Below, in pieces: positions 1 to 9,600 of a stretch of DNA of 64,000 bases. The position numbers and the translations under genes were made by a program. Below the pieces are notes generated by a model. The model did no database searches and was not told the origin of the DNA. It saw only the letters and a program-made list of their open reading frames with translations. Each line of letters begins with the position of its first letter. The stretch's first letter is position 1. The stretch spans positions 88,558 to 152,557 of the forward strand of contig QZKS01000047.1 in NCBI GenBank assembly GCA_003599865.1, written 5' to 3'. Source of the stretch: Desulfobacteraceae bacterium. Lineage in GTDB: Bacteria > Desulfobacterota > Desulfobacteria > Desulfobacterales > SURF-7.

Positions 1-195
1 ATGGAGCATGGCCTCGGATGATGTGTCGATGGTGATATCCGGTATCTGATACACCAGCGCACCAATGAAGAAAAACACGAGAAACAGGGTCTTGAGCGGA
101 TTTCGGAAAAAAAGACGCCCGAGGTGTTCAAAAAAATGTTCGATTCTTCTTTTCAGCCTTGACATATGGGTTCCCGACAGATTTTTCCTTGCCAT
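1..195 (-). CDS. N-terminus of an MMPL/RND-type exporter (partial)
   Basis: Reading frame of 65 codons running off the left edge, with an ATG at 195-193. It encodes a basic cytoplasmic leader, a hydrophobic segment (LFLVFFFIGALVYQ) and then ITIDTSSEAML. That order, a first transmembrane helix followed by an Asp/Thr/Ser-rich start of a periplasmic loop, is typical of MMPL-family RND exporters, as also seen in the complete paralogue at 14626-17304 (LRFDNSVEVFMP at the same place). An alternative start is the ATG at about 165. It is transcribed away from the envelope genes to its right. The rest lies outside the window, so the substrate cannot be guessed. Confidence 0.6.
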   Translation of the reverse strand, partial: MARKNLSGTHMSRLKRRIEHFFEHLGRLFFRNPLKTLFLVFFFIGALVYQIPDITIDTSSEAMLH

Positions 196-253
196 GCAAC
201 TATATTATTGATAGATTTCCGTCAAATTGATTCTATCGTAAAGGGAGCTGATT

Positions 254-1729
254 ATGAAAGAGAAAAAAATATTTCTGGCCATTATCCTGTTATTCGGCAT
301 GACCGCCTGCAGTCAGATGATCAAACCCACTGAAAAAGAAATTTATGAACAATACGGGACCATCCATGAGCTGAACCAGGCCATCCTGACGGCAAGATCC
401 AACGCTGCCGACCTGTATGCCCCCAAGGGATTTACAAACGCCCAAAATGCCCTGAATGAGGCGATTGTACTTGCCCAGGCAGAGGAGAAGGAAAAGGCGC
501 TTGCGGTTTCCGCAGAAGGCCTGAATACCATCCGGCAGGCAGAAGAAAACACCCTGCGCGCAAAGAAAATCATGTGGGAAGTGAGCGACCTCCGCCAGAG
601 AGCCATCAAGGCAGGAGCCTCTTCCGTTTCAAAGGAAAGCTTCGATGATGCGGAAACTAAATTTCAGAAAACAAACGCTTTGATCGAAACCGGGAATGCT
701 GAAAAAGCCAAGGAAAATACACCGGACCTTCTTCGGGCTTACAGTGACCTGGAAAAAATTGCCCTGGAAAAAGGGGTGATCGAATTGGCCCAACTGGCAT
801 TTGAACAGGCCAAGGAACTGGAAGCCGAGAAATATGCTCCCCAGTATTTTGACAAAGCCAAAAAAGAACTGAACCTGGCCCTGGAAATTCTGGAGACAGA
901 CCGCACCCGGACGGAAAAGGCGAATGAGCACGCACGGCTGGCATCCAAATGGGCCAAAAACGCCGGTCAGATTTCCGAGTTATCCAAAAGCTTTACATTA
1001 CGGAATTTTTCCTATGAGGATACGGTTGTGTGGTACTGGCAGCAGCTGGAATTAATCAATGAACCGTTTCAGGATACCATTGATTTCGAGCAGCCCAACC
1101 ATATCGTGATCCAGTCCCTGCAGACGAAAATCAGCACCCTGAAGGAAGATCTCCGGAAAATTTCCATGGAGTCTCAACTGCTGGCCAGAAAACAACAGGA
1201 TTTTATTGCCCAGCTTCAGGAAAACCATAAAAAGGAACTATCCGAATTAAACAGCACGCTGACCGCCCGTCAGCAGGATCAGGATGCAAAGGACCGTGCC
1301 GAGCGGGAAAACCGGCAGAAATTTATTTACACCCAGTCGTTGTTCCGGCCGGATGAAGCCCAGGTTTTCCGCACCGGCGATAATATCCTGATTTCCGCCA
1401 ATGGCTTCTATTTCGCTTCGGGCGAAGATGAAATCCAGGCTTCCAATTTTGCATTGCTCAATAAGCTGTTAGGTTCGATCAACCAGTTCCCGAATGCCAA
1501 AGTAGTGATATCCGGCCATACCGACGCTACCGGAACCGCTGAATTGAACATGGCATTATCCGAAAGACGGGCAAAGAATGTAGCGGATTTTATTGTGAAT
1601 GTAGGAAAGATTTCCCCTGAAAACGTCACGTTCAAAGGTTATGGCGATACAAAGCCGATTGCCGGCAATAAGACAAAAGAAGGAAGAGACCAGAACCGGC
1701 GCATCGAGGTCATGATCGTCAACGAATAA
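254..1729 (+). CDS. OmpA-family lipoprotein with DUF4398-like N-terminal region
   Basis: A 491-residue protein with a lipoprotein signal peptide: charged start, hydrophobic core and lipobox MTAC with Cys20 as the acylated residue. Residues about 30-260 are Ala/Glu/Lys-rich helices resembling DUF4398-type repeats. About 280-345 is a coiled coil. Residues about 375-490 form an OmpA-like peptidoglycan-binding domain (VVISGHTDATG, SERRAKNVADF, GYGDTKP, QNRRIEV). Such proteins tether the outer membrane to peptidoglycan. The start is supported by AAGGGAG 6 nt upstream. It precedes a beta-barrel gene and another lipoprotein gene on the same strand, so an envelope role is likely. Confidence 0.85.
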   Translation: MKEKKIFLAIILLFGMTACSQMIKPTEKEIYEQYGTIHELNQAILTARSNAADLYAPKGFTNAQNALNEAIVLAQAEEKEKALAVSAEGLNTIRQAEENTLRAKKIMWEVSDLRQRAIKAGASSVSKESFDDAETKFQKTNALIETGNAEKAKENTPDLLRAYSDLEKIALEKGVIELAQLAFEQAKELEAEKYAPQYFDKAKKELNLALEILETDRTRTEKANEHARLASKWAKNAGQISELSKSFTLRNFSYEDTVVWYWQQLELINEPFQDTIDFEQPNHIVIQSLQTKISTLKEDLRKISMESQLLARKQQDFIAQLQENHKKELSELNSTLTARQQDQDAKDRAERENRQKFIYTQSLFRPDEAQVFRTGDNILISANGFYFASGEDEIQASNFALLNKLLGSINQFPNAKVVISGHTDATGTAELNMALSERRAKNVADFIVNVGKISPENVTFKGYGDTKPIAGNKTKEGRDQNRRIEVMIVNE

Positions 1730-1799
1730 CTCGTGAGACCAAGATGAAAAATGGAGGTGAAAAACGCCCCGAACCCCGTGTTTCGGCTTTATAAATTTC

Positions 1800-1828
1800 T
1801 TGACACACCCGATTGCCTGATGTACGTT
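1800..1828 (+). promoter_or_regulatory. possible sigma70 promoter
   Basis: Perfect TTGACA at 1800-1805, then 17 nt, then TACGTT at 1823-1828 (a weak -10). It lies in the 174-nt gap before the beta-barrel gene starting at 1904. The good -35 and exact spacing support it; the -10 is poor, so it is tentative. Confidence 0.3.
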
Positions 1829-1903
1829 CAGCGCCGTAAACAGGTTTTTGAACTCCTCATTGGATTGATATTCTTAAACAGGCGACACAGGTGATTTGGT
1901 CTC

Positions 1904-3409
1904 ATGCGACTTCCTGCTTATTCGACCGCCATTCTGATTCTGATTTTTTTATGCGCCGTAACCGGCGTAACCCCCTTACAGGTATCTCTTGCCGCGCAGG
2001 AATCCGCAGTTTCCCAGACCGATCCGGAAGAAGAAGCGTCTGAAGAGCTTTCGGAAGAAACCGAAGAAGAGAGCGACGAATCCTCCCTGTTGCAATACAA
2101 CGGATTCATCGAGTTCCAATCCTTTCTCAATACCTACCGGGACCAGGACTTTTCCGATGCCGCCAAAAAAAACGAGCTGCGCTCCCGCTTTGAATCCCGG
2201 TACGGCGAAGACAATCTCCATCTGTTTGTCGCGGCGGATCTTTTCTATCAGTTCCAGTCCTGGAAAGATGACGAGGAAAAGGACTACCGCTATGCCCATG
2301 ATTCAAGGGTCAAACGCAACCTGAGAATTACGTCCGAAGATGCCGAATTCGCCTTCAATGAATTGTATCTCAATTTCGGCCGGGAAGGCTACCGTCTGCG
2401 TCTCGGAAACCAGATTTTCAGTTGGGGCACGGCTGACGGCATCAACGCCACCTCTTATTTCAACCCCTATGACCTGCGGGAATTTATTTTCCGGGAAGAC
2501 GATGAGTTCCGGTTCGGGGTTCCCGCCCTGTCCGGAATGGTGTTCCGGAACAACTATACCGTGGAGCTGGTGTTCGTGCCCGTCAATATCCCCATGCGAC
2601 TTGCCCCGGAAAACAATTACTGGTCCATCCGTCAGGATGAAATCCTGTACAATCTCCATTTTGAAGAAACCGATGGAATGGACATAAAGGTCCGGAATTT
2701 TGCCTACGGTGCAAGAATTTCCAGCAGCCTGAAGGGAAATGATTTTTCCTTCAGCCTCTATCACGGCCCGGACCGCGAGCCGGTTCTGATTCCCATGGCG
2801 GTTGAGGTCCGGCCGAACCTGCCGGTAAACGTCAATATCGAACATCGATATTATGTGGTGGATTATATCGGCATGGATTTCAGCAGAACCATCGATGACT
2901 TTGTGGTCCAGGCAGAGGTTGCCTATTCACCGAACAAGGCCAATATCATGGAACAGGACGTTCCTTTCATGGAGGTCCGGTTCCCCTATGAGGTAGAGCG
3001 GTCTTCCTATATTTCCTATGCCGTGGGGTTCAACTATTTCATACCCCTTCACCATCTGCTGGAAGATCATGAAGGCGAATCCGTCTTCACCTTTGAATGG
3101 TTCCAATCCCGATTTCTGGAAGCCGGCGTATCACAACCCTATCTGTTCAAAAACTGGCTGACGTTCAAATATAAGGACACTTTTTACCACGGCCATATCC
3201 CGGTTGCCCTGACGACGCTGATAGAGACGGACCATGGCGGAATCATCTTCCGTCCGGAGATCGGCTGGGATTTTCTGAACGGGATGAGCGTGGAATTGTC
3301 CTATGCCGGAATCTCCGGCAAAAAGGAAGCCGGAGAACTGGTCCAGAACTCCTATTACAACTATCGCAACAACGATATGGTGATGCTCACGTTACGCTAT
3401 GAATACTAA
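1904..3409 (+). CDS. outer-membrane beta-barrel protein (DUF1302-like)
   Basis: A 501-residue protein with a signal peptide (hydrophobic residues 8-30), then an acidic Glu/Ser-rich linker (about 35-60), then alternating aromatic/hydrophobic strands ending in a C-terminal Tyr (TLRYEY), as expected of a BAM-inserted outer-membrane barrel. The stretch LRLGNQIFSWG followed by NPYDLREF resembles the DUF1302-type barrels often encoded beside MMPL exporters in deltaproteobacteria. AGGTGA lies 9 nt before the ATG. The stop overlaps the next gene by 11 nt, indicating translational coupling. The MMPL fragment at the left edge fits the same functional neighbourhood. The substrate is unknown. Confidence 0.65.
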   Translation: MRLPAYSTAILILIFLCAVTGVTPLQVSLAAQESAVSQTDPEEEASEELSEETEEESDESSLLQYNGFIEFQSFLNTYRDQDFSDAAKKNELRSRFESRYGEDNLHLFVAADLFYQFQSWKDDEEKDYRYAHDSRVKRNLRITSEDAEFAFNELYLNFGREGYRLRLGNQIFSWGTADGINATSYFNPYDLREFIFREDDEFRFGVPALSGMVFRNNYTVELVFVPVNIPMRLAPENNYWSIRQDEILYNLHFEETDGMDIKVRNFAYGARISSSLKGNDFSFSLYHGPDREPVLIPMAVEVRPNLPVNVNIEHRYYVVDYIGMDFSRTIDDFVVQAEVAYSPNKANIMEQDVPFMEVRFPYEVERSSYISYAVGFNYFIPLHHLLEDHEGESVFTFEWFQSRFLEAGVSQPYLFKNWLTFKYKDTFYHGHIPVALTTLIETDHGGIIFRPEIGWDFLNGMSVELSYAGISGKKEAGELVQNSYYNYRNNDMVMLTLRYEY

Positions 3410-4217
3410 CCGATGGATATGGATACTGATCAGTATGATGCCGGCCCTCCTGCTCGGATGCGGCGAGCCGTCCCCTTCTTCCAATGTTATTATTTCCGGT
3501 TCGGTCAGCGGTACGGTCCTTGAAGAGTATCCGGACCAGCCGGTGATTGTACTTATTTCCCATGATGCGGATATGAATGCCATCCGGAACGACCCCATGA
3601 ATACCCTGATCGCTTATGCCGGGGTTGATCCGTCCACCCGCTCCTTCCGTCTGGATTTGCAGGACAGCGGCCTTTTACCGGGCGATACGGTGTTCATCGC
3701 GGCCTTTATCGACCTCAGCCCCGCGGACCGGGCTCCCTATCCGGACACCGGAGACTGGATCGGGTTCTGGATGAATCCCCTGAACTTTTCCACCATGTAC
3801 ACGGTTACAGCCGGTGAAAACAATATCACGGATATCCGGATTACCCGCGAAATTTTTGATTTTCAAGCTGCCGTCACCGGAACCGTCCAGACAGATGAAA
3901 TTGGCGGAATGCTCCTGTTCGCCTATGTCGGCCCCCTTACCTCCCTGAACCCGGCCGCTCTTGACCCGGACCGGATTATCGGCTACACCAGCCTGATCAT
4001 GACCGGATCCCCGGTTGAATATTTTCTGCCCATCCTGCCCTTTGGCTTTGACACCCCCATCGAAAACGTCCTGATTCTATCCATACTGGACAGCAACCAA
4101 AACGGCCTCCCGGATGCCGAAGACAAAATCGGTTACCATACCGCAGCACCCCCAAATCCCACAGCCGTGACCATCACCGAAGGCCTGCTAACGGACGTGG
4201 ATGTCTGGTTTTTTTAA
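3399..4217 (+). CDS. hypothetical lipoprotein
   Basis: A 272-residue protein beginning inside the last 11 nt of the barrel gene, so the two are probably co-translated. The N-terminus is a lipoprotein signal with lipobox LLGC (Cys21). The mature part is rich in short beta-strand patterns. Near the C-terminus DSNQNGLPDAEDKIGY looks like an EF-hand or dockerin-like Ca-binding loop, with Asp, Asn, Asn, Asp and Glu at the ligand spacing. I do not recognise the family. Position suggests a surface or periplasmic partner of the preceding barrel. Confidence 0.6.
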   Translation: MNTNRWIWILISMMPALLLGCGEPSPSSNVIISGSVSGTVLEEYPDQPVIVLISHDADMNAIRNDPMNTLIAYAGVDPSTRSFRLDLQDSGLLPGDTVFIAAFIDLSPADRAPYPDTGDWIGFWMNPLNFSTMYTVTAGENNITDIRITREIFDFQAAVTGTVQTDEIGGMLLFAYVGPLTSLNPAALDPDRIIGYTSLIMTGSPVEYFLPILPFGFDTPIENVLILSILDSNQNGLPDAEDKIGYHTAAPPNPTAVTITEGLLTDVDVWFF

Positions 4218-4344
4218 CGTGTCATATCGGGGATCTAATTAAGCTCTTTTCTTTGCCGAAGCAATCAACTACAACTATTTATTTTAATACAATAAATTTA
4301 AATTATATCAACTATTTTTATAAAAATGCGATGATAAAACTTGT

Positions 4345-4380
4345 AAAATAGCGGGGACTAAAATATAAAAATAGCGGGAC
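4345..4380. repeat. short direct repeat upstream of the ATPase gene
   Basis: AAAATAGCGGGGAC (4345-4358) is repeated as AAAATAGCGGGAC (4368-4380) with starts 23 nt apart, about two helical turns, in an AT-rich 197-nt intergenic stretch. The spacing suits a dimeric regulator binding one DNA face upstream of the gene at 4415. No promoter is obvious. Confidence 0.4.
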
Positions 4381-4414
4381 ATAATATTATCATATCGCGG
4401 AAGGCGGATTGATC

Positions 4415-5647
4415 ATGGCAGAACGCTACCCAAGATGGCAAAAGACAACAATCGAACAGATGCTGGTGGAAAGACGCGTGCTGCTGTTGACCGGCCCCCG
4501 GCAAAGCGGCAAAACCACACTGGCTCGTGAATTGGAATCAGATCAGACAGAATACCGAACCCTTGATGACAGCACACTCAGAGAAGCCGCAGAAAATGAC
4601 CCGCAGGGTTTCATTAAACGCAGTACTAATACTCTTATTATCGATGAGATACAACGCACCCCTTCCCTTCTTCCGGCAATTAAAAAAGCCGTTGACGAAA
4701 ATACTGGACCCGGGCAGTATTTATTGACCGGTTCAGCGAACATTCAATCGCTTCCGGCAGCCACTGAGTCCCTTGCCGGACGGATAGCCAAAATCCGCCT
4801 GCGCCCTCTCACACAAGGTGAAATAAGAAATAAACCGCCTCTATTTATTGAATCTGCGTATCAGCAGTTGTTCCCGCGGAATCATGCGCATTATGACCGC
4901 GATGCCCTGTTGGAAATCGCATTCAGAGGCGGATTTCCGGAACCGATGATATTGCAGGTCCGTGGTCGAAAACGGTGGCATACCGATTATATTGACGCCA
5001 TCCTGGAAAGAGACCTGAAAGATATCACTAAAATTTATCGGAAAAATGCCCTTCGTGAACTGTTGAACTCGCTTGCAGCATGGTCAGGCAAATTCATGGA
5101 TCTGTCCGCTATCGGCTCCGGCCTGTCCATCCATCGCCCCACAATCGAAAGTTATATCAATGCACTGGAAACGCTTTATCTGGTGGAGCGTGTCTATCCC
5201 TGGACAAAAACAGACTATGCCCGTATCAGTAAACAAAGCAAGCTCTTCATGGCAGACAGTGGTTTGATGTGCTCCCTGCTCAAGTGGAAAATGGATCAGG
5301 TCCGCCTGGATTCCGACCGATCCGGCAAACTCATGGAAACGTTTGCTTTTCATGAAATCATGGCACAGGTGGACGCTGGAGATGGACGCTATGAACTGTT
5401 TCACTATCGCGACCGGGAAAAACGTGAAATTGATTTCCTGATAGAGCGGGAAGACAATGCATTACTTGGCATTGAAATCAAAACCGGATCATCTGTGAAC
5501 CATAATGATTTTAAACATATGAAATGGTTCCGCCAAAATCCAGCGAAAAACCGGGAATTTATCGGAGTCATTCTGTATACGGGAGAATTCCCTGCCTCTT
5601 TCGGCAACAACCTGTGGGCTGTTCCTTTCGGCCTGTTGTGGTCATAG
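4415..5647 (+). CDS. AAA ATPase with DUF4143 domain
   Basis: A 410-residue protein. I chose the ATG at 4415 because AAGGCGG ends 7 nt upstream; an in-frame TTG lies two codons earlier. The N-terminal AAA_14 ATPase has Walker A GPRQSGKTTLA (about residues 25-35), Walker B NTLIIDEIQ (about 72-80) and a sensor segment YLLTGSANIQ. The C-terminal third is DUF4143, with EIDFLIERED and IEIKTGSS resembling a PD-(D/E)xK-like fold. These proteins are common in accessory DNA of anaerobes and their cellular role is poorly defined. The flanking AT-rich DNA and the toxin-antitoxin-like pair downstream suggest an accessory patch. Confidence 0.85.
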   Translation: MAERYPRWQKTTIEQMLVERRVLLLTGPRQSGKTTLARELESDQTEYRTLDDSTLREAAENDPQGFIKRSTNTLIIDEIQRTPSLLPAIKKAVDENTGPGQYLLTGSANIQSLPAATESLAGRIAKIRLRPLTQGEIRNKPPLFIESAYQQLFPRNHAHYDRDALLEIAFRGGFPEPMILQVRGRKRWHTDYIDAILERDLKDITKIYRKNALRELLNSLAAWSGKFMDLSAIGSGLSIHRPTIESYINALETLYLVERVYPWTKTDYARISKQSKLFMADSGLMCSLLKWKMDQVRLDSDRSGKLMETFAFHEIMAQVDAGDGRYELFHYRDREKREIDFLIEREDNALLGIEIKTGSSVNHNDFKHMKWFRQNPAKNREFIGVILYTGEFPASFGNNLWAVPFGLLWS

Positions 5648-5765
5648 TATCTGAATGTGAAATTGCCCATAAATTCCAGAGCCACTCATACCTTAATTAA
5701 AGAACAGAACATTATCTTTACCGCCTCACCTAAAATCATCAGTATCGAAGAGGTGAAAAAAAGAA

Positions 5766-5918
5766 ATGAGCATACTTACTAAAGTACAGATCATTGAAAA
5801 AAACGGAAAGCCGATTTTTGCCGTTATCCCGTATGAAGATTATATTGCCCTGCTTCCGGAAACGAATCGCGAGACCATCCCTCACGAAGTGGTTGGTCTA
5901 GTCATCAAAAAAAAATGA
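5766..5918 (+). CDS. small Phd/YefM-like N-terminal domain protein
   Basis: A 50-residue ORF with GAGGTGAAAAAAAGAA before the ATG. The sequence IIEKNGKPIFAVIPYEDYIALL resembles the short Phd-like beta-strand module that is often fused to an XRE helix-turn-helix in one polypeptide. Here the TGA overlaps the ATG of the next gene (ATGA, 5915-5918), so the two modules are encoded separately but should be translationally coupled. No partner toxin is recognisable next to it. It may be an orphan antitoxin-like regulator. Confidence 0.6.
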   Translation: MSILTKVQIIEKNGKPIFAVIPYEDYIALLPETNRETIPHEVVGLVIKKK

Positions 5919-6100
5919 ACCTTGTCAAGGCCTCGCGAACCTACCTGAAAATGAGCCAAAAGGATGTTGCCAAGCAGGCCGGCATCACCCAGGCAGCGCT
6001 TTCTCAAATGGAAAAAGCGGACAACAACAAACACCGGACCGCAACCCTCGAAAAACTCGCAAATGCCATGGGCGTATCCGTGGATCAATTGAAAGACTGA
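5915..6100 (+). CDS. XRE-family helix-turn-helix regulator
   Basis: A 61-residue protein made almost wholly of an HTH_3 domain: MSQKDVAKQAGITQAALSQMEK is the helix-turn-helix and TLEKLANAMGVSVDQL the closing helices. It begins in the stop codon of the Phd-like gene, so both are one translational unit. In relatives I know of, the Phd-like and XRE parts are joined in a single chain. It probably binds DNA as a dimer and represses its own unit. Confidence 0.8.
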   Translation: MNLVKASRTYLKMSQKDVAKQAGITQAALSQMEKADNNKHRTATLEKLANAMGVSVDQLKD

Positions 6101-6130
6101 TCCGAAACAAGCAAAAGCCCTCCCCCCGTC

Positions 6131-6215
6131 GTCATGCCGGGTCCTGATCAGGCATCCAGGATTTTCCGGAATCCTGAAACGATCCGCATTTCAGATTCCA
6201 TCGTCATTCTTCTCA
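6131..6215. repeat. possible decayed copy of the dispersed palindromic repeat
   Basis: Contains GTCATGCCGGGTCCTGATCAGGCATCC, close to the GTCATGCCGGACCTGATCCGGCATCC core of the copies at 19775, 45621 and 47011, followed by further imperfect inverted sequence. It sits just downstream of the XRE gene in a non-coding stretch. The boundaries are uncertain. Confidence 0.45.
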
Positions 6216-6235
6216 TTTCTCTTCCACTTTCACTA

Positions 6236-6266
6236 TTTACGATGCCATCATTATTGATGGCGTAAA
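6236..6266. other. hairpin in the 500-nt gap before the CheB-CheR gene
   Basis: TTTACGATGCCATCA and TGATGGCGTAAA pair around a TTAT loop, with ATG as a bulge. No U-tract follows on the + strand, so it is not a standard terminator. Apart from this and the repeat at 6131, nothing convincing is seen between 6101 and 6600 beyond AT-rich sequence and two TTAGGTAA words near 6275 and 6306. Confidence 0.4.
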
Positions 6267-6600
6267 AAAGGGAATTAGGTAACATCTATTTAATATGGGT
6301 AATAAATTAGGTAATAAGTCATCGTTTCATCCTGAGACAATTTACGGTTTTTTCTTCCCTTGCTTTGAGGCATTGTCCATGATAATGATCCATCATAATT
6401 TTTATCGTTACCATGCCTTGCAAATAGCCCTTAACCCCACGCATGGGCTGAATATAAGAAAAATACGATTCAGGTTAACATCTTAATTTTCCGGCCTTTA
6501 TACGGGCTTTGGCCGGAATGGGACGACACAGAACGCCAAGATCCGACAAGCCCAAACGTTGTGATATGGCAGTCTGCTTTCCCGGACCGAGGAGACATAC

Positions 6601-9600
6601 ATGACGGCCAAAAAACAGAAAAAATCGCGCAAACCTGAAAATCCTGACGATGCCGAAATCGATGACATCCCGAAAACCGTGGAGGAATCCGCCGCGGCTT
6701 TCCCCATCGTGGGAATCGGCGCATCGGCCGGAGGCCTGGCGGCCATCGAAGCCTTTTTTTCCGCAATGCCTGCCGATCCCGACATGGCCTTTGTCCTGGT
6801 GCAGCACCTGGCCCCGGACCACAAAAGCATGCTCACGGATCTGATCAAACGATACACAAAAATGAAGGTCTTTGAAGTCGAGGACGGTATGGTGGTTCAG
6901 CCCAACTGCGCCTACATCATACCACCCAACCGGGATATGGCCTTTTTGAACGGCACACTGCAATTGCTGGAGCCCAATACGCCTCGCGGACAGCGTCTGC
7001 CCATCGATTTTTTCTTTCGCTCCCTGGCCCAGGATCAAAACAACCGGGCTATCTGCATCATCCTGTCGGGAACCGGCAGCGACGGAACCCATGGCCTGAA
7101 AGCCATCAAGGGCGAAGGCGGCATGGCCATGGCACAGGTTCCGGAATCCACTGAATACGACGGCATGCCCCGCAGCGCAATTGCCACCGGCATGGTGGAC
7201 TATATCCTGCCGCCGGCCGAAATGCCTGCCCAGTTGATTTCCTATGTTACCCATGCCTTTGGGCAAAGACCCCGGATAACATCGAAACCATCCTTCAACG
7301 CGGATGACGCTCTGAAAAAAATTTTCATTCTGCTGCGAGCCAAAACCGGACATGATTTTTCCCATTATAAACCAAACACCATTAACCGCCGCATTGAAAG
7401 ACGCATGGCCGTACACAAGATCGAACGGCTGGACGAGTATGTACGCTATCTCCAACAGTCCCCGGATGAGGTGAATGAACTGTTTCGCGACCTGTTGATC
7501 GGAGTCACCAATTTTTTCCGTGATCCTGAGGCCTACAAAATTCTCGAGGAAACCATTCTCCCCCGCCTTTTTAAGAACAAAAAAACCGATGCCGGATTCC
7601 GCATCTGGGTACCCGGCTGTTCCACCGGCGAAGAAGCGTATTCCATAGCCATCCTGATCCAGGAAAAACTGGACGCGATGAAACACGGGGTAAAGGTGCA
7701 GATATTTGCGACCGATATCGACAGCCGGGCCATTGATACGGCCCGTACCGGCATCTATTCTGCCGGTATCGCGGGTGACATCTCCCCGGAACGGCTGGCG
7801 CGTTTTTTCATCCGGGAGCCGAGCGGCGATGCCTACCGCATCCAGAAAAGCATCCGCGACATGATGGTCTTTTCCGAGCAGGACGTGATCAAGGACCCGC
7901 CGTTTTCCAGACTTGATCTCATCAGCTGCCGCAACCTCCTGATTTACATGGGAGGAGAACTTCAGAAAAAACTCATCCCCCTGTTTCATTATGCCCTGAA
8001 ACCCGGCGGGTTTATGTTCCTTGGCACGTCCGAAACCATTGGCGACTATATGGATCTTTTTGCCGTCATTGATCGCAAGTCCAAGCTGTTTCAACGCAAA
8101 GCGGATCTTCGCGGCGCTCTTCATCCGAAAATGACGGAATTTATGCCGCCCCTGACAGAGGCTGGAAAAATCACCAGGCTTGCCGCGAAACCGTCCGGCG
8201 AAAACAAACCGTCTCTGCGTGAAATAACCGAAAACGCCCTGCTGCAACACTGGGCTCCTGTCGGTGCGCTGATCAACGAACGGGGAGACATCCTTTATCT
8301 TCATGGCCGGGCCGGACTTTACCTGGAACCATGCCCGGGAGAAGCGGGTGTAAACAACATCCTGAAGATGGCCCGCGATGGATTGCGAAGAGAATTGACC
8401 ACCGCCGTACACAAAGTTGCAACCCATCAGGAATCGATTCACCGTCCGAACCTGAAAATCAAAACCAATGGCCATTTCACCTATGCCCATCTGACCGTAC
8501 GGCCGATACATTGCAACCCTTCCGTTGATATGCCCCGTCTTTTGCTGGTTGTGCTGGAAGAATCAAGGGTACAGGACCGGAAAAATCCCAGGAAGGCCCC
8601 TGACACGGCTGAACCGGTAAGCGCCGCCGATATTGATGGACGGATCACGGCTTTGAAACAGGAACTCCGAAACAAGGAGGAATATCTTCAGTCCTCCAAC
8701 GAAGAACTGGAAACCTCCAATGAAGAGCTCAAATCCGCCAACGAGGAACTGCAATCGGTCAATGAGGAGCTTCAGTCAACCAATGAAGAACTGGAGACCT
8801 CCAAGGAGGAACAGCAATCGGTCAACGAAGAGTTGTCAACGGTCAACGCCGAACTTCAAGCCAAGGTAGCGGATCTGGCCCGCGCCAACAACGACATGAA
8901 AAACCTGCTGGCCGGCACCGGCATCGGCACCATTTTCGTTGACCATCAACTGCGGATATTGCGCTTCACACCAGCCGTCACCCAGATCATCAACCTGATT
9001 GCGACGGACGTGGGGCGGCCGGTGAGTCATATCGTATCCAACCTGACAGGGTATGACCGCCTGACAGAGGATGTGCATACCGTACTGAATGACCTGGCAC
9101 CCAAGGAGATCGAGGTGCAGACCCACGCCGGTGTGTGGTATCTGATGCGCATCTGCCCCTATCGCACGCTTGAAAACGTCATTGAAGGCGCGGTCATCAC
9201 CTTTGTGGATATCACGGAAACAAAGCAGGCTCAGATGGTGCTGAGAGACGCCGAGAACCTGCGCCGTCTGGCTGTGGTTGTCCGGGATGCCTACGACGCC
9301 ATCACGGTATTTGGTCCGGATGGCAGCATCCTGGCATGGAATCCGTCTGCGGAAAGAATGTACGGCTGGAGTGAATCCGAGGCATTGAAGATGAACATCA
9401 GGGATATGCTCCCCAAAAATCAGCGAACAAAGGAATTCAACACCTTGCAGAAACTCGGACAATCGCACACCCTTGCGCCCTATAGCACCCGCCGGGTTTC
9501 CAAAGACGGCATCCTGATCAAAATTATTCTCACTGCTTCCGCATTGATGGATGGCAATGGTAAATTATATGCCATTGCCACTACGGAAAGGGTGGTAGCA

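Noticed and set aside
5657..5779. Roughly 40-codon GTG-start frame between the ATPase and Phd-like genes
   Set aside because: Overlaps the start of the Phd-like gene in another frame and shows no family; could be a remnant but not supportable.
6295..6486. 63-codon + strand frame upstream of the CheB-CheR gene
   Set aside because: Starts at GGGTAAT-type AT-rich sequence with no ribosome-binding site and unusual composition; likely chance.
6475..8511. 678-codon frame on the minus strand
   Set aside because: It is the antisense shadow of the CheB-CheR gene; the + strand carries clear catalytic motifs and overlapping downstream genes.
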